From PCC-7336 sp039817825 (GTDB taxonomy: Bacteria; Cyanobacteriota; Cyanobacteriia; Thermostichales; PCC-7336), in the NCBI GenBank assembly GCA_039817825.1, contig JBCBVA010000002.1:1-64000 (forward strand): DNA of 64,000 nt, written 5' to 3'. The translations under genes and the position numbers were made by a program. The notes under the pieces were generated by a model. It searched no databases. It worked only from the letters and a program-made list of their open reading frames with translations, and was not told the DNA's origin. Below are positions 16,990-26,930 of this stretch, piece after piece (position 1 is the stretch's first letter; each line of letters starts with the position of its first letter).

Positions 16990-18633
16990 ATGGCTGACTG
17001 TCAAAACCATCGCGACCTTCCCGCTCGTAGAGACGCAGCAAACGAGCTTCGCGATCGCGTTTGCGACACCGCTGTTGCAGGATTCGATCTAACCTCTCCC
17101 GCGACCAACACCGATGAAACTCGTTTCGAAGCATTGGGATTGCCGGGATTTGCCTCCTTTACGAAAGCGTTAAAGCACAACCCGGACAACGGCTTGGTTG
17201 ACACGGGGTCGTTTGCGTCGTTGCTGGCGGCAATTGACGTCGGGACTCAAGCTGCATTTGAAACCGTTCAGTTGGGAGGGGGCGATCGCCGTTTAGCCAA
17301 CCCTCTCAATGCCTATTCCTTTCAGCTGATTGGCAATGACTCTAACGGGGCCCGTATGGCTCCCGCCCCCGCCTTTGACAGCCGTAACACAGCTGTGGAC
17401 ATGGTGGAACGGTATTGGATGGCGCTATGCCGGGATGTTCGCTTCGACCAGTACGATTCCAGTCCACTGATCGAGGCCGCTTGCGACGATCTCAATCAAT
17501 TGGGATTCGAACAGGAGTTTGGGTTTTGCTGCACTCCCCAGACCCTCTTCAGAGGCCCCTACGATGGGTGCGATATCGGTCCTCACGTCTCTCAATTCCT
17601 GCTCAAAGATTTTTTGTTTGGCAATCAGCCCATCCAACAGCAGCAGCTGTATCCCCTAGCCGGTTTGGACTATCTGACTGATTTGGAGACTTGGCATCGC
17701 GTGAATAACGGTGACATCGATCCCACAGGCAGCGACACCTTAGTCGGCACCCGCTACATTTCAACCTTGCGCGATGCCGGTCAATGGGTACATGTTGACT
17801 TTCCCCACCAGTCCAGCCTGTGGGCCACCATTACACTACTGGGTCAGCAGGCGATGCTAACGGCCGCCAGCCCCTACGCTAATGGTTCCATCACCACCTC
17901 AGAAGCCTTTGGCAGCTTGGGTGGACCAGATATCACGATCCAGAGCGGCTTTGCGGCTGTTTATGGCCTCAAGCACGCCTGGTTCCAAAAGTGGTGCGTG
18001 CATCGCCGCTTGCGCCCGGAAGTATACGGCCAGCGGCTGGAACTCTTCCGTCGGGGCATCTTGGGTCATCCATTCGACGACACCTTCAATACACTGTTTG
18101 GCGCAGGGGCTGAAGTGTGGAGGCAGACCTGCGTGCTCGATCGCATCTTTAAGCACAACCAAGCCCTCAATCAACGGTTGTGTAGAGGGGACGAAGATGG
18201 AACGTGGCTGTTACCGATCGCATTTCCCGAAGGTTCTCCCACACATCCGTCTTATCCTGGCGGACATTCGGCGTTTATTGCCGCAGGTGCAACGATCGCC
18301 AAAGCTTTCTTTGCTGACTGTGTGATTGCCAGTCCACAGGTGCCCAGAGCCGACGGTCAAGATCTTGCAGACTTTAGCGGTGAACCTCTTACCATTCATG
18401 GCGAACTCAATAAGCTGATTGCCAACGTGACGCTATTTCGGGATGGTGCGGGGATGCACTGGCGCACCGATGGTACGACGTCTGGCGATCCGGGAACGGC
18501 GATCGCTACCGGGGGGAATTTGTTGGGAGAATCAATGGCCGTCAGTATGCTGCGCGATCTCAAGCAAACCTATCGCGAGGAGATTGGGACGTTCGAGTTT
18601 AAGGGCATTACGGGAGATCCCATCCGGATTTAG
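16990..18633 (+). CDS. Vanadium-dependent haloperoxidase, bromoperoxidase type
   Basis: Vanadate enzymes of this family use H2O2 to oxidise bromide, iodide or chloride. The frame is open from 16798, but the ATG at 16990 starts the conserved product (547 residues). The vanadate site can be read: Lys334 and Arg342 (QKWCVHRRLRPE), a HPSYPGGHSAF loop with His426, then Arg484 and His490 (FRDGAGMHWR). The spacings K-8-R and R-6-H are those of the algal bromoperoxidases (established for the Ascophyllum enzyme) rather than the fungal chloroperoxidase. The usual Ser-Gly-His is Gly-Gly-His here. No signal peptide is evident from the chosen start. It lies directly downstream of the polyferredoxin gene and could be co-transcribed with it. 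The natural halide and product cannot be read from sequence. Confidence 0.9.
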   Translation: MADCQNHRDLPARRDAANELRDRVCDTAVAGFDLTSPATNTDETRFEALGLPGFASFTKALKHNPDNGLVDTGSFASLLAAIDVGTQAAFETVQLGGGDRRLANPLNAYSFQLIGNDSNGARMAPAPAFDSRNTAVDMVERYWMALCRDVRFDQYDSSPLIEAACDDLNQLGFEQEFGFCCTPQTLFRGPYDGCDIGPHVSQFLLKDFLFGNQPIQQQQLYPLAGLDYLTDLETWHRVNNGDIDPTGSDTLVGTRYISTLRDAGQWVHVDFPHQSSLWATITLLGQQAMLTAASPYANGSITTSEAFGSLGGPDITIQSGFAAVYGLKHAWFQKWCVHRRLRPEVYGQRLELFRRGILGHPFDDTFNTLFGAGAEVWRQTCVLDRIFKHNQALNQRLCRGDEDGTWLLPIAFPEGSPTHPSYPGGHSAFIAAGATIAKAFFADCVIASPQVPRADGQDLADFSGEPLTIHGELNKLIANVTLFRDGAGMHWRTDGTTSGDPGTAIATGGNLLGESMAVSMLRDLKQTYREEIGTFEFKGITGDPIRI

Positions 18634-18661
18634 GACGCTCTTTTCGGCTTATAAAATCATC

Positions 18662-18693
18662 AGCCACAGAAATCGCGCACGATCTCTGTGGCT
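18662..18693 (+). terminator. Hairpin between haloperoxidase and clpB
   Basis: AGCCACAGA (18662-18670) pairs perfectly with TCTGTGGCT (18685-18693) across a 14-base loop. The downstream T-tract is weak (TTTG), so this is only a possible terminator. It lies 28 bases after the haloperoxidase stop and close to the convergent clpB stop. Confidence 0.5.
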
Positions 18694-18720
18694 TTGTAGT
18701 CAATACGCACTGACAGCCGT

Positions 18721-21345
18721 TTATGCAGTAACCACTTCAGCAGACATGGTTTTAAAGTCCAGATGACCATCACTATCGGTATCTACAAATACCGTCGAGC
18801 CATCGACGTACTCACCTCGCAAGATGCCTTTGGCAATCTGGTTTTCCAGTTCCCGCTGAATCGCTCGCTTGAGAGGCCGAGCGCCATAAGCCGGGTCATA
18901 GCCTGCCGTCACGATCGCGTCAATCGCCTCATCGGTGAGCTTGAGCGCCAACTTGCGCTCCTCCAACCGTCGGGCCAATGCTGCCACCTGCAATTGCACG
19001 ATACCGCGTAGCTGATCGCGGACCAGGCTGTGGAAAATGATGATGTCGTCAATCCGGTTGAGGAATTCGGGACGGAAGCTCTCCCGCATGGCGGCCATCA
19101 CCAAGGTACGCATCTCGTCATACTTATTGTCATCTCCCGCCACATCCAAGATCACCTGCGAGCCAATGTTGCTGGTCATGATGATGATGGCATTCTTGAA
19201 ATCCACCGTGCGTCCTTGCGAGTCGGTGACGCGGCCATCATCCAGAATCTGCAGCATGACATTGAAGACATCGGGGTGGGCCTTCTCGATTTCGTCAAAC
19301 AGAATCACCGAGTAGGGACGACGACGAACCACTTCCGTCAATTGACCGCCTTCGTCATAGCCCACATAGCCTGGAGGGGCACCAATGAGGCGAGAAACGG
19401 CGTGCTTCTCCATATATTCCGACATGTCGATGCGCACCATCGCTTCTTCGGTATCGAAGAGAAAGGCCGCCAGTGCTTTGGCCAACTCGGTTTTTCCCAC
19501 CCCAGTGGGGCCGAGAAAAATAAAACTAGCAATCGGTCGATTGGGATCGGATAGACCGGCCCGCGATCGCTGAATTGCTTCCGACACCGCCGTCACCGCT
19601 TCAGACTGACCGATCACCCGCTCGTGCAGTACATCTTCTAGATGCAAGAGCTTCTCTTTCTCTGATTCCACGAGCTTGATAACCGGAATGCCCGTCCACT
19701 TGGAAATAATCTCGGCGATATCGGCTTCGGTAACCTCTTCCCGCAGCAAGCTACGACCGCTAGTCTGAGACTCCAGCAAGTCGGCTTCGACTGCTTCCAA
19801 CTGCTGCTGCAATTCCGCCAGTTTTCCGTATTTCAGTTCTGCCGCTTTATTTAGATCGTAATTCCGCTCTGCCTGCTGAACCTCGACGTTGACGCGATCG
19901 ATCTCTTCCTTGACGGATTGAATTCCATCCAGAATCTCTTTCTCGGATTGCCACTGGGCGTTCAACGTGGACTGATCTTCTTTCAGATCGGCCAGTTCTT
20001 TTTCCAAGCGCTCTAGTCGCTCGCGAGATGCCGGATCGACTTCTTTTTCTAGCGACAGTCGCTCCATCTCTAACTGGAGAATCTTACGATCGATTTCGTC
20101 CAGCTCTTCCGGTTTGGAGGTAATCTCCATCTTCAGCCGAGCGGCAGATTCGTCCACCAGGTCGATCGCCTTATCCGGCAAGAAGCGATCGCTGATGTAG
20201 CGATTGGAGAGTGTTGCCGCTGCCACCAATGCCGAATCCGAAATCTGCACCCCGTGATGCACCTCGTAGCGCTCCTTCAACCCGCGCAAAATCGAGATGC
20301 TGTCCTCCACCGATGGCTGATCGACGTAGACTTGCTGGAAACGTCGCTCCAGCGCGGCGTCTTTTTCCAGGTGTTGGCGGTATTCATCCAGTGTGGTTGC
20401 ACCAATACAGCGCAACTCCCCACGGGCCAGCATAGGCTTGAGCAAATTGCCCGCATCCATTGCCCCCTGCGATGCGCCAGCCCCCACCATCGTATGGATT
20501 TCATCAATAAATAAGATGACCCGACCGTCAGAGCTGGTCACCTCTTTCAACACCGCTTTCAGGCGTTCTTCAAATTCGCCCCGATATTTGGCTCCGGCAA
20601 TCAGAGCACCCAAGTCCAGAGAAATGAGAACCCGATCGCGCAAGGAGTCCGGCACGTCTCCGCTGACGATACGCTGGGCCAGCCCTTCGGCGATCGCCGT
20701 TTTCCCCACCCCAGGCTCGCCAATCAACACTGGATTATTCTTGGTGCGACGAGACAGAATTTGAATCGTGCGGCGAATTTCGTCATCTCGACCAATCACC
20801 GGATCGAGCTTGCCGTTTCGTGCTAATTGAGTCAGATCGCGACCAAATTTCTCCAGCGCCTCGTATTTTCCTTCCGGATTCTGGTCGGTAACTTTGTGAT
20901 TGCCTCGAATGCCGTCAACAATCTCCTTCAGTCGATTCTCGTCCAGATTTCCCTCTGCCAGCAGCGGTCGCCCAAACCGATCGTCTTTGGCGAACCCCAA
21001 CACCAGGTGCTCGATGGAAATATAGTCATCACTGTAGTCTTTGCGATACGCCTCAGAGCGATCGAGCAAAGAATCCAAGCTGCGCCCCAGATAGACCGAG
21101 CCGCCACCACCTGACACCTTAGGCTGACGGCTGATAAACCCATCGGCGCGATCGCGCAGCTTGTCAATGTTGGCCCCAGCTTTCTGGAAAATCGTCGCGG
21201 CCAGTCCGCTGTTGTCTTCCAGCAACGCCCGAAACAAATGCTCGGAATGAATTTGCTGGTGGTGAGCGGCTTTGGCAACATCTGGTGTGCGAACAATGGC
21301 AGACCAGGCTTTCTCGGTAAACTTGTTAGGATCGGTTGGTTGCAT
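18721..21345 (-). CDS. clpB: ATP-dependent disaggregase ClpB
   Basis: Hsp104-family hexameric chaperone that, with DnaK, rescues aggregated proteins in the cytoplasm. The frame is open to 21399, but the conserved family start MQPTDPNKFTEKAW is the ATG at 21345. That gives 874 residues, the usual cyanobacterial length. Neither start has a strong Shine-Dalgarno. The N-terminal Clp repeat domain (about 1-150) is followed by the first AAA module with GEPGVGKT (about 210) and VILFIDEIHTM. A coiled-coil middle domain (about 400-530) separates it from the second AAA module, with GPTGVGKTELAKAL (about 612), VRIDMSEYMEKH and a C-terminal D2-small domain. The middle domain identifies ClpB rather than ClpC. 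Both ATP sites look intact. It is convergent with the haloperoxidase gene. Confidence 0.96.
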   Translation of the reverse strand: MQPTDPNKFTEKAWSAIVRTPDVAKAAHHQQIHSEHLFRALLEDNSGLAATIFQKAGANIDKLRDRADGFISRQPKVSGGGGSVYLGRSLDSLLDRSEAYRKDYSDDYISIEHLVLGFAKDDRFGRPLLAEGNLDENRLKEIVDGIRGNHKVTDQNPEGKYEALEKFGRDLTQLARNGKLDPVIGRDDEIRRTIQILSRRTKNNPVLIGEPGVGKTAIAEGLAQRIVSGDVPDSLRDRVLISLDLGALIAGAKYRGEFEERLKAVLKEVTSSDGRVILFIDEIHTMVGAGASQGAMDAGNLLKPMLARGELRCIGATTLDEYRQHLEKDAALERRFQQVYVDQPSVEDSISILRGLKERYEVHHGVQISDSALVAAATLSNRYISDRFLPDKAIDLVDESAARLKMEITSKPEELDEIDRKILQLEMERLSLEKEVDPASRERLERLEKELADLKEDQSTLNAQWQSEKEILDGIQSVKEEIDRVNVEVQQAERNYDLNKAAELKYGKLAELQQQLEAVEADLLESQTSGRSLLREEVTEADIAEIISKWTGIPVIKLVESEKEKLLHLEDVLHERVIGQSEAVTAVSEAIQRSRAGLSDPNRPIASFIFLGPTGVGKTELAKALAAFLFDTEEAMVRIDMSEYMEKHAVSRLIGAPPGYVGYDEGGQLTEVVRRRPYSVILFDEIEKAHPDVFNVMLQILDDGRVTDSQGRTVDFKNAIIIMTSNIGSQVILDVAGDDNKYDEMRTLVMAAMRESFRPEFLNRIDDIIIFHSLVRDQLRGIVQLQVAALARRLEERKLALKLTDEAIDAIVTAGYDPAYGARPLKRAIQRELENQIAKGILRGEYVDGSTVFVDTDSDGHLDFKTMSAEVVTA

Positions 21346-21399
21346 CGGCGCGTTCTGTTGGGTGAGCGGGGTGTTGAATCGATCGCTTTGTAAATCCAT

Positions 21400-22127
21400 T
21401 CTATGCAGTGGCAGCCCTCACGCGAGGATCGGTCTGCGCCGTCTTCTCGATACGTATTGCCGCACCTTATCTCTCAGTGCCTCAAGCGCAATACCGTACT
21501 GCCCCTAGCCTGCAAGCCACCCGACTCGATGGTCATTCACCGCAATCATTAACTTTTCCAACTCCTTCACTCGCGTTCGTCCCCCCTCTATTTCCCCCCT
21601 CCGAGTCCACAGGGATGTCCACTCCCGTTCCACCACCCTCGCCCCCAGCCCCTTAACCCACGGCAATAAACCCCTTCAATCCATTGCCTCCAGACATAAG
21701 TGATTGCAACGCGCATTATTTAATTTCGATAACATCGGTCGTGGGAGTGTAAAAAAGAACACAAAATGCGTGCTTTTTAGTAAGAACGAGTTCTTGCAAA
21801 TCCCAGATCGGCGATCCGATACCGAACTTTTTCCCGTAAAGAAGTCGGTAGTATCACCTTAGCTAGTAACCAATATCCGCAATAGAGCTTTTGCCGAGAC
21901 CGAGAAGTTTCTTTAAAACTGGTTATTTTCAAGTAAAGCAAATGTGTGAGGCTCACACAAAAAGGTGATTTCTGGTAACAAAACGTTGCCCTAAGTCTCG
22001 GCAAATTTGGATGTGCAGTTTGTAAAATGGCTGCTTTAATCGGTAATACTTCACGCTATTTTTGGCATACTGCTTGATATTGCGACCATCAATTCACGCT
22101 GATGACTCCATTCAGGAGATTTAGCTG
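21400..22127. other. Gap between clpB and the first GGDEF-EAL gene
   Basis: About 730 bases separate two divergent genes. A 75-residue frame on the minus strand (21777-22004) has no ribosome binding site or recognisable product. The second half is AT-rich and is likely to carry both promoters. No inverted repeat of the HrcA/CIRCE type was seen near clpB. Confidence 0.4.
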
Positions 22128-24305
22128 TTGTCCGTTTTCCTGCCTATGGATGAGTCAACAATAAAGCCGCCTTCAACTAGTCATGTGCTAGACAAGCTCT
22201 GTCAGGCTTTTGATTGTATTTGCGGGGAACTTTGGTCTCCAAACACAGAGCGATTGGTACTGGTTCGAGAATGTAGCTGGACTCATGTCAATTGTCCGGT
22301 TCCTGCAATTCGCACCTTATCTCGTCCCGCAGAGATGGAGGTCGGTACGGGGAGCGCAGGCAATGCCTGGAGTGCTCGCAAGCCCCAGTTTCTCAGCATG
22401 CTCGATCCGTCGAGTAAGGATCTGGCAACCTTAAGTTCGATCGCGATCGCTGCAGGCGCGATTGCAGAGCTGAGTATTCCCGTGATTCGAGATAGCCAGG
22501 TACTAGCTGTCAGCACCTTTTACTATCAGCGTCCTCCACAGCCCTACCAAGTCGCTGGCTTGGTGTCCGAGACGATTCAGTCGATGACTCAGTTGCTGAT
22601 CTCGGAACGCCAGTCCTTGGAGCAGCAAAAAACATCTTCCCAAGCTCTGTTTGACAGTTTGATGGGGTTGTATTGCGTGACCGCTGCCGGTCAATTTGTG
22701 AATGCCAACACCAACCTAGCCCGCATCTACGGCTACGAATCTGCCGATCGGCTGATGGCCAGCGTTCAAGATGTCGATCGGCAACTATACGTCCAACCCC
22801 AGCGGCATACGGCATTACTGGACGCCATCGAAGAATCGGGGTTGGTCCAAGGCTTCGAGTCGGAAGTCTACTGCCGCGATGGCTCAACCAAGTGGATTTC
22901 GGAAACAGCTCGAGCAATTCGCGATGCTAACGGCCGATTGATCGGCTGCGAGGGGGCGGTTGAAGATATCACCGCTCGCAAGCGCGATCGGGAAATGATC
23001 GAGTTCATGGCCTACTACGATGTCCTCACCGGTTTGGCCAACCGCATGCTATTTCACGATCGCCTAACGCAAGCGATTTCCAATGCCCACCGCTCCCACG
23101 ACAAAATAGCGGTCCTCTTTATCGACGTCGATCGGTTCAAAACCATTAATGATTCTCTCGGGCACAGTGTCGGAGATGCTCTTTTGCAAGAGGTGACTGA
23201 ACGATTAAAAAGCAGCCTTGGAGAGGGGGATACGTTGGCTCGCTGGGGAGGGGATGAATTTGCCCTCCTGACCCCATTTACTCAGGCTGGTGACGCTGCC
23301 AAACAAGCCCGCGCCCTCCTCGAAAGCCTGGAAAAGCAAATGATGTTCAGTGGCCAACCCCTGCACGTTACGGCCAGTATTGGAATTGCTCTTTATCCCA
23401 CGGATGGAGATAACGCTCAAGCCCTAATGCAGAACGCAGGAACGGCCCTCCACCGTGCGAAAGACTTGGGACGCAATACCTATCAGTTTTACAACGCAGC
23501 CATGAATGCTCAGGCAACCACGCGGTTGTCACTGGAAAACGACTTGAGAATGGCGCTGCAACGAGAGCAACTGCAGCTGTACTACCAACCCCAAATCGAT
23601 ACCCATAGTGGTAAGGTTCTGGGATTTGAAGCCTTGCTGCGCTGGAATCATCCCAAGTTGGGCTTGCTGCTACCCAATCGATTTATTCCCATTGCGGAAG
23701 AAAGCGGTCTGATTACAGTCATGACCGATTGGATTCTCACGGCCGCCTGTCGGCAAATGTGCCGATGGCACCAGATGGGGTTTTCCTGGCTGCACGTGGC
23801 CGTTAATCTTTCGGCGAGAGAATTTCAGCAGCCTCAATTACTTTCACTCGTATCGCAAGTATTGGAAAAAACCGGCCTACCGCCCCGCGCTTTGGAACTC
23901 GAAATTACCGAGAGCGTGGCTATGCAAGATGCCAACCGCACCATCCGGATTCTGTCCGAATTGAGAAAAATGGGGGTGCTGATTTCCATTGATGACTTCG
24001 GAACCGGTTATTCTTCAATCAGCTACCTCAGGCAGTTTCCCTGCGATACCCTCAAGATCGACCGGTCGTTCATTGCCGACCTGGGCAGCAGTGACAGTGC
24101 CGACTTAATCGGACGTTCGGTTATTAGTCTTGGGCAAGGCCTCAATCTCAAAGTTGTGGCTGAGGGCGTCGAAACCCCGAAACAACTCGAGTTCCTCAAA
24201 CAAGCCAATTGCGATTCCGTTCAAGGATTCTGGTTCAGCCGCCCGGCCCCAGCTTCCGTGGCGGAGAACAAATTGATACAAAGAAACAAAGAGTATCGTA
24301 TATGA
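22128..24305 (+). CDS. GAF-PAS-GGDEF-EAL hybrid c-di-GMP protein
   Basis: Predicted to make and/or break cyclic di-GMP. The best start is TTG at 22128, because an AGGAG box at 22114-22118 stands nine bases before it. The ATG at 22146 is an alternative without a box. The 725 residues hold a GAF domain (about 15-165) and a PAS/PAC domain (about 168-285, ending with an EDITARKRDREM linker). The GGDEF domain (about 290-455) has an intact RWGGDEFALL catalytic loop. The EAL domain (about 470-715) has FEALLRWNHP, the ELEITESVAM segment, DDFGTGYSS and a late CDSVQGFWFSRP. Since the signature motifs of both halves are present, the net activity cannot be predicted. No membrane helix is seen, so it is probably cytoplasmic. 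It forms a tandem pair with the next gene. Confidence 0.92.
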   Translation: MSVFLPMDESTIKPPSTSHVLDKLCQAFDCICGELWSPNTERLVLVRECSWTHVNCPVPAIRTLSRPAEMEVGTGSAGNAWSARKPQFLSMLDPSSKDLATLSSIAIAAGAIAELSIPVIRDSQVLAVSTFYYQRPPQPYQVAGLVSETIQSMTQLLISERQSLEQQKTSSQALFDSLMGLYCVTAAGQFVNANTNLARIYGYESADRLMASVQDVDRQLYVQPQRHTALLDAIEESGLVQGFESEVYCRDGSTKWISETARAIRDANGRLIGCEGAVEDITARKRDREMIEFMAYYDVLTGLANRMLFHDRLTQAISNAHRSHDKIAVLFIDVDRFKTINDSLGHSVGDALLQEVTERLKSSLGEGDTLARWGGDEFALLTPFTQAGDAAKQARALLESLEKQMMFSGQPLHVTASIGIALYPTDGDNAQALMQNAGTALHRAKDLGRNTYQFYNAAMNAQATTRLSLENDLRMALQREQLQLYYQPQIDTHSGKVLGFEALLRWNHPKLGLLLPNRFIPIAEESGLITVMTDWILTAACRQMCRWHQMGFSWLHVAVNLSAREFQQPQLLSLVSQVLEKTGLPPRALELEITESVAMQDANRTIRILSELRKMGVLISIDDFGTGYSSISYLRQFPCDTLKIDRSFIADLGSSDSADLIGRSVISLGQGLNLKVVAEGVETPKQLEFLKQANCDSVQGFWFSRPAPASVAENKLIQRNKEYRI

Positions 24306-24396
24306 ATTAAATTTTTTACTCGATATCTCCGTATATTTTTCTATTTTCTGTTAATATAGTACGGCCTATTGGTGTCGTATCAGTGTTTTCTCGCGC

Positions 24397-26691
24397 ATGA
24401 CAGGTACATCGCCTAGTTCTGATGGTTCGGAGGACCGCTCGGGTTCTTCCGAGCGGGAATCTAGCAACCCCCCCGAGCCATCGCTAGCTAAGCCCGAACT
24501 AGAACCGGTGGTGGCTGCAGCACTCGAGTTCGTTGCCCTGTTCCGTTTCAATCCAGATGCGTTCATTGTAACCACGGTGACAGACCGGACGTTTTTGGCT
24601 GTGAATCCGGGGTTTGTCCGTTTGACTGGCTACTCCCAAGAGGAAGTGGTGGGAAAAACTATGTCGGACGTCGGGTTATGGGTGGACGGTACCGCTCACG
24701 CCCATTGCATTCGCGACCTCAGTCTGGGAACACCCAAGTGTCACCAACTGGATTATTTAACGGCCGATCGCCAGCGGCAAATTGGTTTGGTCTCCGTTGA
24801 AATCATTACGGTGGCAGACTACCCCGTATTGCTAACGATTGTGCGGGATGTCAATCAATATCAGCAGGAGCTGAGCGATCTGCGCACCCGCAGCCAGCAA
24901 CTGCAAGCCTTCACGGCGATCGCCACGATCGCATTGCAAGCGTCGTCTCTTCCGATTGCTCTGCGCGCCATGCTGAAGCAAGTGCGTGGTGTGACGGGGT
25001 TTACCTTTCTGGTCATGGAGGCTTACGACGCCGAGCAGCGCACGCTCAAATTTCTGGCTGCCGAGGGATTGGTATTTTCCGACGATAGCGTTGTTGAATT
25101 TCCCGAAGAATCCACCCTCTCCGGAGAGGTGGCTCGCAGCCGTCAAGCCGTTATTCGCCATGGGGTTGGAGCCGTCGCACAAGGGGAAATCCCGTTGCTG
25201 GCCAACCTTCCGTCCCCCGAAACGGTTATCTGTCTACCCATGATTGGTCGCAGAGGGCTGTATGGCACCCTTATCCTCGCTCACCCTCGCGTTATTTCTG
25301 TTAAGCCCGAGATGCTCGACTGGTTGCAGGGACTCTGTAATTACATGGCCACGTTTGCCCAGCGATCTCGACAGGAAGAGCAACTGCGTTACACAGCCTT
25401 CCACGACCCGCTGACCGGCTTACCCAATCGAACGTTGTTTGAGGATCGGGTCGGGCGGGCGTTTGCACGGGGGCGTCGGGATTCGAACGTGACGTTTGCC
25501 GTACTGTTTCTCGATCTCGATAATTTCAAGCAAATCAATGATGATTTGGGGCACGGTTCGGGCGATCGCCTGCTGGCCGAGCTAGCCCAGAGGCTAGAAA
25601 TGGGATTGAGGCCGGGGGATAGCGTTTCACGCATGGGGGGAGATGAGTTTACCTTTTTGCTGGATGGCATCCAGCAGGTCACGGATGTCAGCCGTATCGC
25701 CGAGCGCATCCTCAGTCAGATCTCGCAGCCCCTTGCTGTAGACGGTCAAGATGTGACCATCAGCGCCAGTATCGGCATTGCGATCGCCTCGGAGAACTAC
25801 GAAACCCCTCAGGAGCTGATCCGGGACGCCGATGCAGCTATGTATCGGGCAAAGTCCAGCGGCAAGAACTGCTATGCCGTTTTCGATGCCTCTATGCATC
25901 AAAGAGCCCAAGCCCAGTTACAGATGGAAGCGGAGTTACGTCAGGCGATCGCCAATCACCAACTGAGAGTGCTGTATCAACCCATTGTGTCCCTCAAGTC
26001 GGGCCGCATCGAGGGGCTTGAGGCTTTGGTGCGTTGGCAGCATCCCCAGCGCGGATTGCTGTCTCCGTCAGAGTTTCTTCAGATTGCGGAAGACTCTTCC
26101 CTCGTGGAAGAGATCGATCGGTGGATGCTGGATGAAGTGTGCCTGCAAATGCAGGATTGGCGGCAATTATCGGAGGGGCAAGTCCCTCCCACTGCAGTCA
26201 ATTTCTCCGCCCGCAAGCTGCAGAATCCTCGCCTAGCAGCCTACATTGACCGGGTACTCAGCGATCTAGCCCTCACGCCCGAACACCTGCAATTGGAGTT
26301 TGCCGAGAGCTCGCTATCTCAATTGTCCGAGGCCACGACAGCTACCTTGCAGCGGCTGCAGCAAATCGGGATCAAGGCCGCGATCGACGACTTTGGTACC
26401 GGCTTTCTCCCCATCAGCAAACTCTACGGATTTCCCGTCGATCGCATCAAAATCGACCAGTCATTCGTCAAAGAAATCGAACAAGGGGGGCAAAACCTCT
26501 CGATTGTGAGAACGTTAGCTACATTAGCCAGACAATTGGGACTATCGGTAACTGCTGAAGGGGTGGAAACTGCCGGGCAGTTATCGCTGTTGCGAGCGGT
26601 GGGCTGCGAATCCGGTCAAGGCTTTTTCTTCTCAGAACCGCTGGAGGGGGAGAGTGTCTGGGGGCTGATCACCTCCCAGCCCCGTTGGTAG
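24397..26691 (+). CDS. PAS-GAF-GGDEF-EAL hybrid c-di-GMP protein
   Basis: The second of two neighbouring c-di-GMP turnover proteins. It begins 91 bases after the first, at an ATG with no obvious Shine-Dalgarno. The 764 residues begin with an acidic Ser/Glu/Pro-rich tail (1-35). A PAS domain (about 45-160, AVNPGFVRLTGYSQEEVVGKT) and a GAF domain (about 170-325) follow. A GGDEF domain (about 330-495) has an intact MGGDEFTFLL loop and GLPNRTLFEDR. An EAL domain (about 510-760) has LEALVRWQHPQRG, DDFGTGFLPISKLYG and a late CESGQGFFFSEPL. The loop after DDFGTGF differs from the usual YSS. The two proteins share domain types but order their sensors differently (GAF-PAS against PAS-GAF), so they probably respond to different inputs. 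Confidence 0.92.
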   Translation: MTGTSPSSDGSEDRSGSSERESSNPPEPSLAKPELEPVVAAALEFVALFRFNPDAFIVTTVTDRTFLAVNPGFVRLTGYSQEEVVGKTMSDVGLWVDGTAHAHCIRDLSLGTPKCHQLDYLTADRQRQIGLVSVEIITVADYPVLLTIVRDVNQYQQELSDLRTRSQQLQAFTAIATIALQASSLPIALRAMLKQVRGVTGFTFLVMEAYDAEQRTLKFLAAEGLVFSDDSVVEFPEESTLSGEVARSRQAVIRHGVGAVAQGEIPLLANLPSPETVICLPMIGRRGLYGTLILAHPRVISVKPEMLDWLQGLCNYMATFAQRSRQEEQLRYTAFHDPLTGLPNRTLFEDRVGRAFARGRRDSNVTFAVLFLDLDNFKQINDDLGHGSGDRLLAELAQRLEMGLRPGDSVSRMGGDEFTFLLDGIQQVTDVSRIAERILSQISQPLAVDGQDVTISASIGIAIASENYETPQELIRDADAAMYRAKSSGKNCYAVFDASMHQRAQAQLQMEAELRQAIANHQLRVLYQPIVSLKSGRIEGLEALVRWQHPQRGLLSPSEFLQIAEDSSLVEEIDRWMLDEVCLQMQDWRQLSEGQVPPTAVNFSARKLQNPRLAAYIDRVLSDLALTPEHLQLEFAESSLSQLSEATTATLQRLQQIGIKAAIDDFGTGFLPISKLYGFPVDRIKIDQSFVKEIEQGGQNLSIVRTLATLARQLGLSVTAEGVETAGQLSLLRAVGCESGQGFFFSEPLEGESVWGLITSQPRW

Positions 26692-26888
26692 CGGGTTTCG
26701 AGATCGGTTACTCTCTGGCAACACGAATTCGACGGACTGTACAAAACAAGAACCCCCCAATCCGGTGGATCTTCTCCAAATCAGCATGCATTGGCGAACG
26801 GTTTAATGAACGAGCACCTCTACTGCCTAGCAGCATGCTTGACGTTATAGCCTGACGGAAAAAACTGGCGAAGCTACGGCAAATATTG

Positions 26889-26914
26889 AAAAAGCCCCAC
26901 CAATGGTGGGGCTT
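26889..26914 (-). terminator. Rho-independent terminator after the RTX/CHRD gene
   Basis: AAGCCCCACC (26892-26901) and GGTGGGGCTT (26905-26914) form a perfect 10-bp stem with a 3-base loop. On the minus strand the hairpin is followed by a run of five T (opposite the A-run at 26889-26893). It therefore fits as the terminator of the leftward gene ending at 27062, about 150 bases upstream. Confidence 0.75.
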
Positions 26915-26930
26915 CATGGCTGACTAAGTC

